A DNA stretch of 64,000 nt from Pseudomonas sp. TH43 (GCF_016650635.1 NZ_JAEKFI010000004.1:1064001-1128000), one strand, 5' to 3'. Shown: positions 8,224 to 19,239, counted from the first letter of the stretch. Numbers and translations: made by a program. Notes: generated from the sequence alone by a model not told the origin.

Positions 8224-9081
8224 CTAAAGAACGACGGTGCGATTGGCGTTTAAAAACACCCTCCGCTCAATGTGATATCCAACCGCCCGGGCCAACGTCA
8301 GGCCTTCGATATCGCGCCCCTTGGCAATCAAATCCTCGGGGTAATGACTGTGATCCACCGCCTCGACGCCCTGGGCAATGATCGGCCCTTCATCCAGGTC
8401 GTTATTGATGTAATGCGCCGTCGCGCCGACCAGTTTCACGCCTTTGTTATAAGCCTGGTGATACGGCTTGGCGCCTTTGAAACCCGGCAGCAGCGAGTGA
8501 TGAATGTTGATCGCCTTGCCATCGAGCTTGCGGCACAGCTCCGGCGACAGCACCTGCATGTAGCGGGCAAGGATCACCAGTTCGGCGCCGGACTCTTCGA
8601 TCACCTGCCAGACCTGACGCTCCTGCGACGGTTTGTCATTGGGGTCGAGGGGGAAGTGGTGGTAAGGAATCTGGTGCCAGTCGGCCAGCGGCTTGAGATC
8701 AGGGTGGTTGGAAACCACCGCCGCCACGTCCATCGACAACTGGCCGATGCGTTGGCGGTAGAGCAAATCGTTGAGGCAGTGATCGGCCTTGGAGACCATG
8801 ATCACCACTTTCGGCCGGTAATTCGGTGCGGTCAGCTCAAAGAGCATGCCGAAGGCCTGGCCGCGTTCGGCGAGGCCTGCGCGGAAGGACTGCTCATCGA
8901 AACCGTCGGGCTGGCGGAATTCCACGCGTATGAAGAAGCGGCCGGAAAGGCGATCATCGAAGGAATGGTGCTCGGTGACGTAGCAACCCTGCTCGAACAG
9001 AAAACGCGTCACCGCGTCCACGGTGCCGAGAACGCTGGGGCAGTCGGCGGTCAGAATCCATGTGTCTGGGGCGCGGCTCAT
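8224..9081 (-). CDS. purU: Formyltetrahydrofolate deformylase
   Basis: 285 residues. N-terminal ACT domain (about 1-85, ILTADCPSVLGTVDAVTRFLFEQG) and C-terminal formyltransferase-like hydrolase domain with the catalytic set NIHHSLLPGF (Asn, His) and ATAHYINNDLDEGPII (His, Asp). It hydrolyses 10-formyl-tetrahydrofolate to formate and tetrahydrofolate, recycling the folate loaded with C1 units by sarcosine oxidation. It lies between soxG and fdhA in the same orientation, with an inverted repeat on each side. Confidence 0.95.
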   Translation of the reverse strand: MSRAPDTWILTADCPSVLGTVDAVTRFLFEQGCYVTEHHSFDDRLSGRFFIRVEFRQPDGFDEQSFRAGLAERGQAFGMLFELTAPNYRPKVVIMVSKADHCLNDLLYRQRIGQLSMDVAAVVSNHPDLKPLADWHQIPYHHFPLDPNDKPSQERQVWQVIEESGAELVILARYMQVLSPELCRKLDGKAINIHHSLLPGFKGAKPYHQAYNKGVKLVGATAHYINNDLDEGPIIAQGVEAVDHSHYPEDLIAKGRDIEGLTLARAVGYHIERRVFLNANRTVVL

Positions 9082-9123
9082 GGTGCGGTGACTCCTGTTC
9101 TTTGTGCGGGGTGTCAGGTTTTT

Positions 9124-9290
9124 CCCTCACCCTAGCCCTCTCCCAGAGGGAGAGGGGACTGACCGAGGTGTTGTTTCGAGCTACGCCGACCTGAAATATC
9201 GCGGGTGAATATAGATCACAAAAACACCCGAGATCGGCTCCCTCTCCCCCCTGGGGAAGAGGGGGAAAGGGGGTGGCTTTTGATCTTCAG
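9124..9290. repeat. Intergenic inverted repeat (CCCTCACCC family)
   Basis: Arms at about 9124-9170 and 9234-9290 in the soxG-purU gap; the right arm is less exact and runs up to the soxG stop codon. Confidence 0.7.
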
Positions 9291-9919
9291 GCCTGAACGC
9301 TCAACCCGTACTCGGCCGATGCATCCTGCAACCACAACCACCAGTAATCCGAGAAGCTGCGACGGATCAGCAATTCCCAGGTGTCTTCAGCGGTATGCCG
9401 AATCATCAGCTGCGACTTGGCGAACACCGTGCCCACGGCCTTACCGACCGGGAAATTATTCGGGTGCACGTCGTAGCTGGTCGATTTCATCAGCACTTGG
9501 CGCACGTTCGGCCCGCTCAGTTCGAGCACCTGCTGACCGCCGCTGACGTTGACGATCGCAATGTGCAGATCGCCCAGTGCTTCACGCAGTTTCTGTTCAG
9601 CGGCGAACTCTTCACCGCTCGGCACGATCAGCAGCCACTCGTCCGGGCCCATCCATTGCAGGCTCGTTTCGCCTTTGACGATGACGCTCAGGGCGCCGGG
9701 CAATTCGATGCCCAGGGCCTTGTGCACACCCGCAGCAAACGCGGCATCGTGGCCATCGCCACGAATGGTCAGATGGCCGAGGAGTTTCTTTTCACGCACG
9801 ATCACGCCGGCGTTCTTGCGGCCCTTGCCGACCAGGCTGGCGAGGTCGGCATGGTGCAGCGACGACTCGGCCTTGGCCCCGGTGGTCGGGCGTTGTTGGT
9901 AAACATTGGCTGTGGTCAT
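9287..9919 (-). CDS. soxG: Sarcosine oxidase gamma subunit
   Basis: 210 residues. Recognised by family segments: KNAGVIVREKKLLGHLTIRGDG, MGPDEWLLIVPSGEE, VSGGQQVLELSGPNVRQVLMKSTSYDVHP and the C-terminal RRSFSDYWWLWLQDA. SoxG is the small structural subunit of the heterotetrameric SoxBDAG complex that converts sarcosine, O2 and tetrahydrofolate to glycine, peroxide and methylene-tetrahydrofolate. It follows soxA after a 160-base gap that holds a REP pair. Confidence 0.95.
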   Translation of the reverse strand: MTTANVYQQRPTTGAKAESSLHHADLASLVGKGRKNAGVIVREKKLLGHLTIRGDGHDAAFAAGVHKALGIELPGALSVIVKGETSLQWMGPDEWLLIVPSGEEFAAEQKLREALGDLHIAIVNVSGGQQVLELSGPNVRQVLMKSTSYDVHPNNFPVGKAVGTVFAKSQLMIRHTAEDTWELLIRRSFSDYWWLWLQDASAEYGLSVQA

Positions 9920-9972
9920 AAAGCACCCTTCCTGAATTCTGACTTGAGCCCTGTGCAGGTAGATCTACCGCT

Positions 9973-10037
9973 ATCGCGAGCAGGCTCACTCCTACAAGGG
10001 GTACGCGATCACCTGTAGGAGTGAGCCTGCTCGCGAT
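9973..10037. repeat. REP pair (ATCGCGAGCAGGCTCACTCC family)
   Basis: Arms at 9973-9996 and 10014-10037, exact complements over 24 bases, inside the soxA-soxG gap. Confidence 0.85.
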
Positions 10038-10079
10038 GAAGTCACCGCGGTGCAACTGCCCTCCCCAGGCGCCGAACCA

Positions 10080-13000
10080 TCAAATGTTCTGGCGATCACC
10101 CTTCGGATCGAAGAACACCGAAGAAACAATCTCCGCCTCGATCACGCTGCCATCGGCCAGCGGTGCGAACACCCGCTCGCCGAGGCGCTTTAGACCGCCC
10201 TTGACCACGCCCATGGCAAACGAATAACCGAGAGAGTTGTGCGCGTAGCTGGAAGTCACGTGGCCAACCATGGTCATCGGGATCGCCTGCTTGGTGTTGA
10301 ACACCAACTGCGCACCTTCCGGCAGCCACACGTTCGGATCGATCGGCTTCAGGCCCACCAGTTGCTTACGCTGATCCTTCACACAGTCTTCACGGTTCAT
10401 CCCGCGCTGGCCGATCCACGAGAACGGTTTGGTGCGACCGACACACCAGCCCATGTTCAAGTCGTCCGGGGTCATCGAGCCGTCAGTGTCCTGACCGACA
10501 ATGATGAAACCCTTCTCGGCGCGCAGTACGTGCATGGTTTCGGTGCCGTAAGGCGTCAGGTTGTACTGCTTGCCGGCCTCGACGATTTTCTCCAGTACGC
10601 CCATCGCATAGTCGGCCTGCACGTTGACTTCGTACGACAGCTCACCGGTGAACGAGATGCGGAACACCCGCGCCGGCACGCCGCCGACCAGACCTTCTTT
10701 CCAGGTCATGAACGGGAACGCTTCGTTGCTCAGATCGATATCGGTCACGGCGCTGAGCAGCTTGCGGCTGTTCGGCCCGGACAGGGTCATGGTCGCCCAG
10801 TGATCCGTGACGGACGTGAAGTACACCTTCATGTCCGGCCATTCGGTCTGGTGGTACAGCTCCAGCCATTGCAGCACGCGAGCCGCGCCGCCCGTGGTGG
10901 TGGTCATGACGAAATGGTTGTCGGCCAGACACGCCGTGACACCGTCGTCGAAGACCATGCCGTCTTCTTTGCACATCAGGCCGTAACGGGCCTTGCCCAC
11001 ATCGAGCTTGGTCCAGGCGTTGGTGTACACGCGGTTGAGGAACTCGCGGGCATCCGGGCCCTGGATGTCGATCTTGCCGAGGGTCGAGGCGTCGAGCAGG
11101 CCGACGCTGTCGCGCACGGCTTTGCATTCACGCTTAACGGCGGCGTGCAGGTCTTCACCGTTTTTCGGGAAGTACCATGGACGTTTCCACTGACCGACGT
11201 CTTCAAACTCGGCACTACTCTTCACATGCCAGGCGTGCAGCGCGGTGTGACGAACCGGTTCGAAGATGTGCCCGCAATGACGGCCGGCCACGGCGCCGAA
11301 AGTCACCGGCGTGTAGTTCGGACGGAACATCGTGGTGCCCATCTGCGGGATGGTCACATTCAGCGAACGGGCGGCGATGGCCAGACCGTTGACGTTACCG
11401 AGCTTGCCCTGATCGGTGCCGAAGCCCAGCGCGGTGTAGCGTTTGACGTGCTCGACCGACTCGAAACCTTCGCGGGTTGCCAGTTCAATCGCAGCAGCGG
11501 TGACGTCGTTCTGCAGGTCGACGAATTGCTTCGGCGCTCGTGCGGTGTTCTTTTCATGCGGCACCTGGAACAGCGCCAGCGTCGGTTCTTCGTGACGGCT
11601 CAAGGCTTTTGGCAGAGTGCCTTCGACCGCAGCGAAACCAGCTTCGCTGGCAGCGCGCACGCCACCTTCAAAACCATCAGCCAGCGAATCGCCGAGACCG
11701 TAAACGCCGTTGATGCCACCGACGCACACGCGTTTCTGCGGGGCTTCGCCCGGGATGAAACCGAGGATGTCTTCACGCCAGGTCGGCTTGCCGCCCAAGT
11801 GCGAAGCCAAGTGAACCACCGGGCTGTAACCGCCGGAAGTCGCGACCACGTCGCAGTCGAGCCATTCGCCCGGGCTGGTCACGGCGTGTGCTTTCACATC
11901 AATCGCGGCAACGCGAGCAGCGCTGACACGCTTGCTGCCTCGGGCCTCGATCACAGCACTGCCGGTGAGGATGCGGATGCCTTTGGCGCGCGCTTCTTCG
12001 ACCAGCGCACCACGCGGATTGCTGCGGGCGTCGGCGATAGCCACCACTTGCAGACTGGCGTCGAGCCAATCCAATGCAACGCGGTAGGCGTGATCGTTGT
12101 TGGTCGACAGCACCAGTTTCTTACCTGGAGCCACACCGTAACGGCGCACGTAAGTCGACACCGCACCAGCAAGCATGTTGCCCGGCACATCGTTGTTGCC
12201 GTAAACCAGCGGACGCTCGCAAGCGCCGGTCGCCAGCACCACACGCTTGGCACGAACCCGGTGGATGCGCTGACGCACCTGACCGATAGGCGCACGGTCA
12301 CCGAGGTGATCGGTGAGGCGCTCGTGAATGGTCAGGAAGTTATGGTCGTGGTAACCGTTGACAGTGGCACGTGGCAACAGCAGCACGTCCGGGGTGTTCT
12401 TCAGTTCAGTGATCACACTGGCGACCCAGTCCATCGCCGGTTTGCCGTCGAGGCTTTCGCGCGAGTCGAGCAGGCTGCCGCCGAACTCTTCCTGCTCATC
12501 GGCGAGGATGACGCGAGCACCGCTGCGCGCAGCGGCCAGTGCAGCAGCAAGCCCCGCAGGACCGGCGCCGACGATCAGCACGTCGCAGTGCTGGTTCATG
12601 TAGTCGTAGGTGTCCGGATCGTTCTCGGTCGGCGAACGACCAAGACCGGCAGCCTTGCGAATGTACTTCTCGTACGTCATCCAGAACGATTGCGGGTACA
12701 TGAAGGTTTTGTAGTAGAAACCCGGTGGCATCAGCTTGCCGCCGACCTTGCCGAGAATCCCCATCATGTCGTTGTTGACGCTCGGCCAGCCATTGGTGCT
12801 GGTCGCGACCAAACCTTGATACAGCGCCTGTTGCGTGGCGCGCACGTTGGGGATTTGCGTGGCTTCGGTGGCGCCGATCTGCAGCACCGCGTTCGGCTCT
12901 TCGGCACCGGCAGCGAAGATGCCGCGAGGGCGCGAATACTTGAAGCTGCGGCCAATGATATCGACGCCGTTGGCGATCAGCGCGGCGGCCAGCGAGTCGC

Positions 13001-13097
13001 CCTCGAAGCCTTTATAGGTCTGACCGTTGAAGGTGAAGCTCAGCACTTTGTTGCGGTCGATCCGTCCACCGTTGGACAGGCGATTGGTCTGGCTCAT
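10080..13097 (-). CDS. soxA: Sarcosine oxidase alpha subunit
   Basis: 1005 residues. N-terminal 2Fe-2S-ferredoxin-like fold (FNGQTYKGFEGDSLAAALIANGV), a Rossmann NAD-binding domain with VGAGPAGLAAALAAARSG near 175-195, and a C-terminal half (from about 600) resembling aminomethyltransferase GcvT (GLLDASTLGKIDIQGPDAREFLNRV, GELSYEVNV), which binds folate and captures the methyl carbon as methylene-tetrahydrofolate. Length matches the family. Its start overlaps the soxD stop by four bases, so the order soxB-soxD-soxA-soxG is the canonical one. Confidence 0.97.
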   Translation of the reverse strand: MSQTNRLSNGGRIDRNKVLSFTFNGQTYKGFEGDSLAAALIANGVDIIGRSFKYSRPRGIFAAGAEEPNAVLQIGATEATQIPNVRATQQALYQGLVATSTNGWPSVNNDMMGILGKVGGKLMPPGFYYKTFMYPQSFWMTYEKYIRKAAGLGRSPTENDPDTYDYMNQHCDVLIVGAGPAGLAAALAAARSGARVILADEQEEFGGSLLDSRESLDGKPAMDWVASVITELKNTPDVLLLPRATVNGYHDHNFLTIHERLTDHLGDRAPIGQVRQRIHRVRAKRVVLATGACERPLVYGNNDVPGNMLAGAVSTYVRRYGVAPGKKLVLSTNNDHAYRVALDWLDASLQVVAIADARSNPRGALVEEARAKGIRILTGSAVIEARGSKRVSAARVAAIDVKAHAVTSPGEWLDCDVVATSGGYSPVVHLASHLGGKPTWREDILGFIPGEAPQKRVCVGGINGVYGLGDSLADGFEGGVRAASEAGFAAVEGTLPKALSRHEEPTLALFQVPHEKNTARAPKQFVDLQNDVTAAAIELATREGFESVEHVKRYTALGFGTDQGKLGNVNGLAIAARSLNVTIPQMGTTMFRPNYTPVTFGAVAGRHCGHIFEPVRHTALHAWHVKSSAEFEDVGQWKRPWYFPKNGEDLHAAVKRECKAVRDSVGLLDASTLGKIDIQGPDAREFLNRVYTNAWTKLDVGKARYGLMCKEDGMVFDDGVTACLADNHFVMTTTTGGAARVLQWLELYHQTEWPDMKVYFTSVTDHWATMTLSGPNSRKLLSAVTDIDLSNEAFPFMTWKEGLVGGVPARVFRISFTGELSYEVNVQADYAMGVLEKIVEAGKQYNLTPYGTETMHVLRAEKGFIIVGQDTDGSMTPDDLNMGWCVGRTKPFSWIGQRGMNREDCVKDQRKQLVGLKPIDPNVWLPEGAQLVFNTKQAIPMTMVGHVTSSYAHNSLGYSFAMGVVKGGLKRLGERVFAPLADGSVIEAEIVSSVFFDPKGDRQNI

Positions 13098-13423
13098 ACC
13101 TTCTCTCCCAGCGCCGTCGTGGCTGTTTTCGCCGAATCAGCCTTGTCGGTGAATTGCGGCTTGGTGCCGATCTTGTAGGTTTCGAGAATCTCGTAGGTCA
13201 CGGTGTCGCGGGTGACGTTGAAGTACTGGCGGCAACCGGCGACGTGATCCCACAGTTCGTGGTGCAGACCGCGCGGGTTATCGCGGAAGAACATGTAGTC
13301 GCCCCACTCTTCATCAGTGCAGGCGCCGGGATCCAGTGGACGCGGGATGTGCGCCTGACCGGATGCGTGAAATTCCTCTTCGGAGCGCAGTTCGCCGCAG
13401 TGAGGACAGAAGATATGCAACAT
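13094..13423 (-). CDS. soxD: Sarcosine oxidase delta subunit
   Basis: 109 residues. The zinc-binding N-terminus CPHCGELRSEEEF, the segment DPGACTDEEWGDYMFFRDNPRG, and the late Cys in HVAGCRQYFNVTRDT are diagnostic of SoxD, the zinc subunit of heterotetrameric sarcosine oxidase. It starts 14 bases after soxB and overlaps soxA by four bases. Confidence 0.96.
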   Translation of the reverse strand: MLHIFCPHCGELRSEEEFHASGQAHIPRPLDPGACTDEEWGDYMFFRDNPRGLHHELWDHVAGCRQYFNVTRDTVTYEILETYKIGTKPQFTDKADSAKTATTALGEKV

Positions 13424-13437
13424 GGGGATTTCTCCTG

Positions 13438-14688
13438 TTAGTGGGCGACGGCAGCAGCGCCGTGTTCGTCGATGAGTGCGCCGTTGTGGAAACGGTCGAT
13501 GGAAAAAGGTGCGGCCAACGGGTGCATTTCACCCTTGGCCAGACTCGCGGCAAACACGTTGCCCGAGCCAGGTGTGGCCTTGAAGCCGCCGGTGCCCCAA
13601 CCGCAGTTGAAGAACATGTTCGGTACCGGGGTTTTCGAAATGATCGGGCAGGCGTCCGGCGTGGTGTCGACGATGCCGCCCCACTGACGGTTCATGCGCA
13701 CGCGGGACAACACCGGGAACATTTCGACGATGGCCTGAATGGTGTGTTCGATCACCGGGTACGAACCACGCTGGCCGTAGCCGTTGTAGCCGTCGATACC
13801 GGCGCCGATCACCAGGTCGCCCTTGTCGGACTGGCTGATGTAACCGTGGACGGCGTTGGACATGATCACGCTGTCGATAATCGGTTTGATCGGCTCGGAC
13901 ACCAGCGCTTGCAGCGGGTGCGATTCGATCGGCAGGCGGAAACCGGCGAGTTTGGCCATGTGCCCGGAGTTACCGGCAGTGACCACACCGACGCGCTTGG
14001 CGCCGATGAAACCCTTGTTGGTTTCAACGCCGATGCACACGCCGTTTTCCTTGCGGAAACCGATCACTTCGGTCTGCTGAATCAAGTCCACGCCCAAGGC
14101 GTCGGCGGCACGGGCAAAGCCCCAGGCCACGGCATCGTGACGGGCGACGCCGCCGCGACGCTGAACGGTTGCGCCCATCACTGGATAACGGGTGTTTTTC
14201 GAGCAGTCGAGGTACGGAATTTCGTCAGCGACTTGCTTGGCGTTAAGCAGTTCGCCATCGACGCCGTTGAGGCGGTTGGCACTGACCCGACGCTCGGAAT
14301 CACGGATGTCCTGCAGGGTGTGGCACAAGTTGTAGACGCCACGCTGGGAGAACATCACGTTGTAGTTCAGATCCTGCGACAGGCCTTCCCACAATTTCAT
14401 CGCGTGTTCGTAGAGGTGCGCCGACTCGTCCCACAGGTAGTTGGAGCGCACGATGGTGGTGTTGCGCGCGGTGTTACCGCCGCCCAGCCAGCCCTTCTCG
14501 ACCACGGCGACGTTGGTGATGCCGTGTTCTTTCGCCAGATAGTAAGCCGTCGCCAGACCGTGCCCGCCGCCGCCGACGATGACCACGTCGTAGACTTTCT
14601 TTGGCGTCGGCGTGCGCCACATGCGCTGCCAGTTTTCATGGTGGCTGAGGGAGTGTTTGAAGAGGCCGAAGCCTGAATAGCGTTGCAT
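13438..14688 (-). CDS. soxB: Sarcosine oxidase beta subunit
   Basis: 416 residues from ATG at 14688 (MQRYSGFGLFKHSL, the usual SoxB N-terminus); an upstream extension to 14829 overlaps glyA and is rejected. FAD-binding motif VIVGGGGHGLATAYYLAKEHG near 35-55. A conserved His in the TKGF-type covalent FMN site region and the NCGWGTGGFKATPGSG C-terminal motif are visible. SoxB carries the flavin where sarcosine is oxidised. 20 bases separate it from glyA. Confidence 0.97.
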   Translation of the reverse strand: MQRYSGFGLFKHSLSHHENWQRMWRTPTPKKVYDVVIVGGGGHGLATAYYLAKEHGITNVAVVEKGWLGGGNTARNTTIVRSNYLWDESAHLYEHAMKLWEGLSQDLNYNVMFSQRGVYNLCHTLQDIRDSERRVSANRLNGVDGELLNAKQVADEIPYLDCSKNTRYPVMGATVQRRGGVARHDAVAWGFARAADALGVDLIQQTEVIGFRKENGVCIGVETNKGFIGAKRVGVVTAGNSGHMAKLAGFRLPIESHPLQALVSEPIKPIIDSVIMSNAVHGYISQSDKGDLVIGAGIDGYNGYGQRGSYPVIEHTIQAIVEMFPVLSRVRMNRQWGGIVDTTPDACPIISKTPVPNMFFNCGWGTGGFKATPGSGNVFAASLAKGEMHPLAAPFSIDRFHNGALIDEHGAAAVAH

Positions 14689-14708
14689 AGTCGTTACTCC
14701 AAAACCGC

Positions 14709-15962
<1,254 letters not shown>

Positions 15963-16130
15963 CGCGTCTCTCCCAGCGGCATCTGTGCGCCATTCGTCTC
16001 GGTCAGGCACCTGCGTGCCCTTTGATGCGATGGTATGACCGGCGCAGACAGCTCAAATGCCTACGGACGCCACGCAAAGGTGCGTTTACGACATGGCCGG
16101 AAATGCCCGGTTGAATCTGCACAGATCCCC

Positions 16131-16219
16131 TGTAGGAGTGAGCCTGCTCGCGATGGCGGTGAGTCAGCTGGGCAAATGTTGGCTGATACACCGCGATCGC
16201 GAGCAGGCTCACTCCTACA
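16131..16219. repeat. REP pair (TGTAGGAGTGAGCCTGCTCGCGAT family)
   Basis: Arms at 16131-16154 and 16196-16219, exact complements over 24 bases, between the glyA promoter side and the end of the TraX-like gene. Confidence 0.85.
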
Positions 16220-16223
16220 GGGG

Positions 16224-16934
16224 TTATGCGATCGATTGGCGGATTGCGAGCAACAGGAGGAAATGCGCGGGGTAGAGGGCGTACGCCCAGCGCCTCATCG
16301 GCGGCGGCTGGAGATGTCGCGCATGTCGCAACAGGAACATTCCGAGCATTGGCGCAAACAGACAAGCGGCAATCCCGAGGATGGCGACGCTGTTACCGAA
16401 TCTGGCCGAGTCGTACAGCACTTGCCATTGATTCGCTGCAAGACATATCAACCCTGGAAGCAGGCTGAAATACCACGGACGGCGAAACACCAACAACATC
16501 GCCAGCGGCAGCAGAACGCCGAAGAATCCGAACATCAGTCGTTCCGGGAACACAGCCGCCAGCACCAGCGCGGCGGCCCCCAGCAATCGCGACATCATTG
16601 ATTGATCCTGCCACCCCCGCGTCACCAGCAACCCGAGCGCCAACGTCGGCATCACATTCAAGGTATCGGGATCAGGGATGTACAAGCGGTAAGGAATTTC
16701 ACTCACGGCGCTGAACACCAACAGCCAGCCCAGATAACGCCATTCGGTTTTCCGCGCCCCGGCCCGGGAAAGATTCGCCGCCATCGCCAGACAAAACCAC
16801 GGAAACGCCAACCGCCCCGGCACATACAGCCAATCGGCGGAGAACCCGACATATCGCAGGTGATCGAGCAGCATGCTCAGCAGCGCCAGCCACTTGAGCA
16901 GATCCAGCGCGCCGTCGCGTTTTCTCAGGTGCAT
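16224..16934 (-). CDS. TraX-family membrane protein
   Basis: 236 residues from ATG at 16934 (MHLRKRDGALDLLKWLALLSMLLDH), the typical TraX start. Several membrane segments follow, with family segments FPWFCLAMAANLSRAG, EIPYRLYI, LNVMPTLALGL and a C-terminal YALYPAHFLLLL. TraX was named for pilin acetylation on the F plasmid, but chromosomal relatives are common and probably act as membrane acyltransferases. No conjugation genes are nearby. A longer frame to 17096 would overlap the threonine aldolase gene and is rejected. The gene is divergent from ltaE. Confidence 0.8.
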   Translation of the reverse strand: MHLRKRDGALDLLKWLALLSMLLDHLRYVGFSADWLYVPGRLAFPWFCLAMAANLSRAGARKTEWRYLGWLLVFSAVSEIPYRLYIPDPDTLNVMPTLALGLLVTRGWQDQSMMSRLLGAAALVLAAVFPERLMFGFFGVLLPLAMLLVFRRPWYFSLLPGLICLAANQWQVLYDSARFGNSVAILGIAACLFAPMLGMFLLRHARHLQPPPMRRWAYALYPAHFLLLLAIRQSIA

Positions 16935-17061
16935 AATCGGCTGGCGTCCATGTAATGTTCTGACAGCGACATCCCGTGTGCTCCCCGGAAGATCTTCGGT
17001 AAAGTGCGCACCAACATTGACCAACGAGGCGCCACAAGCGTTTCGATCACGGAAGCCGGCC

Positions 17062-18102
17062 ATGACCGACAAGAGCCAACAATTCGCCAGCGACAACTAT
17101 TCCGGTATCTGCCCTGAAGCCTGGGCTGCCATGGAACAGGCCAACCACGGCCACCAACGCGCTTATGGCGACGATGAATGGACCGCGCGCGCGTCCGATC
17201 ATTTCCGCAAATTGTTTGAAACCGACTGCGAAGTGTTCTTCGCCTTCAACGGTACCGCCGCCAACTCGCTGGCCCTGTCATCGCTGTGCCAGAGTTACCA
17301 CAGCGTGATCTGCTCGGAAACCGCCCACGTCGAAACCGACGAATGCGGCGCTCCCGAATTCTTCTCCAACGGCTCGAAACTGCTGATCGCCCGCACAGAA
17401 AACGGCAAGATCACCCCGGAATCGATCCGTGAAGTCGCCCTCAAGCGTCAGGACATTCACTACCCGAAACCGCGCGTGGTGACCCTCACCCAAGCCACCG
17501 AAGTCGGCAGCGTCTACACCCCGGAAGAAGTCCGCGCCATCAGCGCCACTTGCAAGGAACTGGGGCTGCACTTGCACATGGACGGCGCACGCTTCTCCAA
17601 CGCCTGCGCCTTCCTCGGCTGCTCGCCAGCCGACCTGACCTGGAAGGCCGGCGTTGATGTGCTGTGCTTCGGCGGCACGAAAAACGGTATGGCCGTGGGT
17701 GAAGCGATTCTGTTCTTCAACCACAAACTGGCCGAAGACTTCGATTACCGCTGCAAACAGGCCGGGCAACTGGCGTCGAAAATGCGCTTCCTGTCGGCAC
17801 CGTGGGTCGGCATCCTCGAAACCGACGCTTGGCTGAAATACGCCCGCCACGCCAACCACTGCGCGCAGTTGCTCGCCGAACTGGTCAGCGACATTCCGGG
17901 TGTTGAACTGATGTTCCCGGTGCAGGCCAACGGCGTGTTCCTGCAACTGTCGGAACCGGCGATTGCTGCGCTAACCGCAAAGAACTGGCGCTTCTACACC
18001 TTCATCGGTAAGGGCGGCGCACGCTTCATGTGCTCGTGGGACACCGAAGAAGAACGCGTCCGCGAACTGGCCCGCGACATCCGCGAAGTCATGTCTGCCT
18101 GA
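17062..18102 (+). CDS. ltaE: Low-specificity L-threonine aldolase
   Basis: 346 residues from ATG at 17062. PLP enzyme; the internal lysine lies in LCFGGTKNGMAVGEAI, and other family segments are AFNGTAANSLALSSL, HVETDECGAPE and LHLHMDGARFSNACA. It splits threonine or allo-threonine to glycine and acetaldehyde. It sits between glyA and gbcBA as in P. aeruginosa (PA5413), in keeping with glycine metabolism at this locus. Confidence 0.93.
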   Translation: MTDKSQQFASDNYSGICPEAWAAMEQANHGHQRAYGDDEWTARASDHFRKLFETDCEVFFAFNGTAANSLALSSLCQSYHSVICSETAHVETDECGAPEFFSNGSKLLIARTENGKITPESIREVALKRQDIHYPKPRVVTLTQATEVGSVYTPEEVRAISATCKELGLHLHMDGARFSNACAFLGCSPADLTWKAGVDVLCFGGTKNGMAVGEAILFFNHKLAEDFDYRCKQAGQLASKMRFLSAPWVGILETDAWLKYARHANHCAQLLAELVSDIPGVELMFPVQANGVFLQLSEPAIAALTAKNWRFYTFIGKGGARFMCSWDTEEERVRELARDIREVMSA

Positions 18103-18412
18103 CTCTCACAGCCAATGTACTCCCTGATTTGGGGATCCCCTTCAATGAGGTGATCCCCAAATCAGGTGATCCCTGTTATCAGATGGTCCCTGTGGCGAGG
18201 GGATTTATCCCCGTTGGGCAGCGCAGCAGCCCCAGAACCTGCCATTGAGTTTCTGTCTGACAGAAACTGGATTCAGACTTTGGGCCTGCTGCGCAGGCCA
18301 TCGGGGATAAATCCCCTCGCCACAACGTTACACCCCACCTACCGCGTTTGCCTCTTGGTCTACATTGTCTGTCGAGCCTTCCGCTCACATAACAATAAGC
18401 AGGAGCATTGGC
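18103..18412. other. Gene-free gap with repeats and SDR leader
   Basis: 310 bases without a gene. A small inverted repeat with GATCCCC motifs lies at about 18127-18165, a REP pair (GTGGCGAGGGGATTTATCCCCG) has arms at 18191-18213 and 18302-18324, and the ribosome site AGGAG of the SDR gene is at 18401-18405. No further coding signal seen. Confidence 0.75.
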
Positions 18413-19237
18413 ATGTCGCTAAAAGGCAAAACCCTGTTCATCACCGGCGCCAGCCGTGGCATTGGCCGTGAGATTGCGCTGCGGGCCGCCAGGGACGGGG
18501 CCAATATCGTCATTGCCGCAAAGAGTGCCGAACCGCACGCCAAACTGCCCGGCACCATCCACAGCGTCGCCGCCGAAGTCGAAGCGGCGGGCGGCAAAGC
18601 TTTGGCGTTGCAGGTGGATGTGCGCGATGAAGACGCCGTGCGCCAGGCTCTGGCTCAGGCCAACGAACATTTCGGCGCCATCGACGCGCTGATCAACAAC
18701 GCCGGGGCGATCAAGCTCACCGGTGTGCAACACATCGAACTCAAGCGTTTCGACCTGATGCACCAGATCAATACCCGCGCGGTGCTGCTGTGCAGTCAGG
18801 CCGCCCTGCCCTATCTGAAGAAATCCGCCGGGCACATTCTCAACCTGTCGCCGCCGTTGAATCTGGCGAGTAAATGGTTCGCTCAGTACAGCCCTTACAC
18901 CGTGACCAAATACGGCATGAGCATGCTGACGCTGGGGATGAGTGAGGAGTTCGCCAACTACGGCATCAGCGTCAATTCGCTGTGGCCAAAGACGATGATT
19001 GCCACGGCGGCGATCGAGTTTCAGTTGGGTAATCGGGATTCGTTCAAGCACGCGCGTACGCCGGCAATCATGGCGGATGCGGCGCATGTGATTCTGGATA
19101 GCAGCGGGCGGCAGATTACCGGGCGGTTGTTGATTGATGAGGAAATTTTGCGGGAGAGCGGTGTGACGGAGTTCGGTCAATATCGCTTTGATCGAGAAAG
19201 CGACGCGGCACTAATGCCGGATTTGTTCGTTGACTGA
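18413..19237 (+). CDS. SDR-family oxidoreductase, HSDL2-like
   Basis: 274 residues from ATG at 18413, eight bases after AGGAG. NAD(P)-binding TGASRGIGREIALRAARDGA at about 11-30, NNAG near 98, and active-site Ser (LNLSPPLNL) with YTVTK (YxxxK). The match is to the C-terminal-truncated bacterial relatives of human hydroxysteroid dehydrogenase-like 2, whose substrate is unknown. Third-position GC drops towards the 3' end. It is convergent with gbcB across an inverted repeat. No evidence ties it to betaine metabolism other than location. Confidence 0.8.
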   Translation: MSLKGKTLFITGASRGIGREIALRAARDGANIVIAAKSAEPHAKLPGTIHSVAAEVEAAGGKALALQVDVRDEDAVRQALAQANEHFGAIDALINNAGAIKLTGVQHIELKRFDLMHQINTRAVLLCSQAALPYLKKSAGHILNLSPPLNLASKWFAQYSPYTVTKYGMSMLTLGMSEEFANYGISVNSLWPKTMIATAAIEFQLGNRDSFKHARTPAIMADAAHVILDSSGRQITGRLLIDEEILRESGVTEFGQYRFDRESDAALMPDLFVD

Positions 19238-19239
19238 AA

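Noticed and set aside
10239..13178. 979-residue open frame on the plus strand opposite soxA
   Set aside because: Shadow of the high-GC soxA coding frame; the product is His/Arg/Val-rich with no recognisable domain, and soxA is unmistakable.
16040..16095. Possible GbdR operator upstream of glyA
   Set aside because: Only a single TGTCGT-like core (16092-16087, minus strand) was found, with no partner at 20-21 bases.
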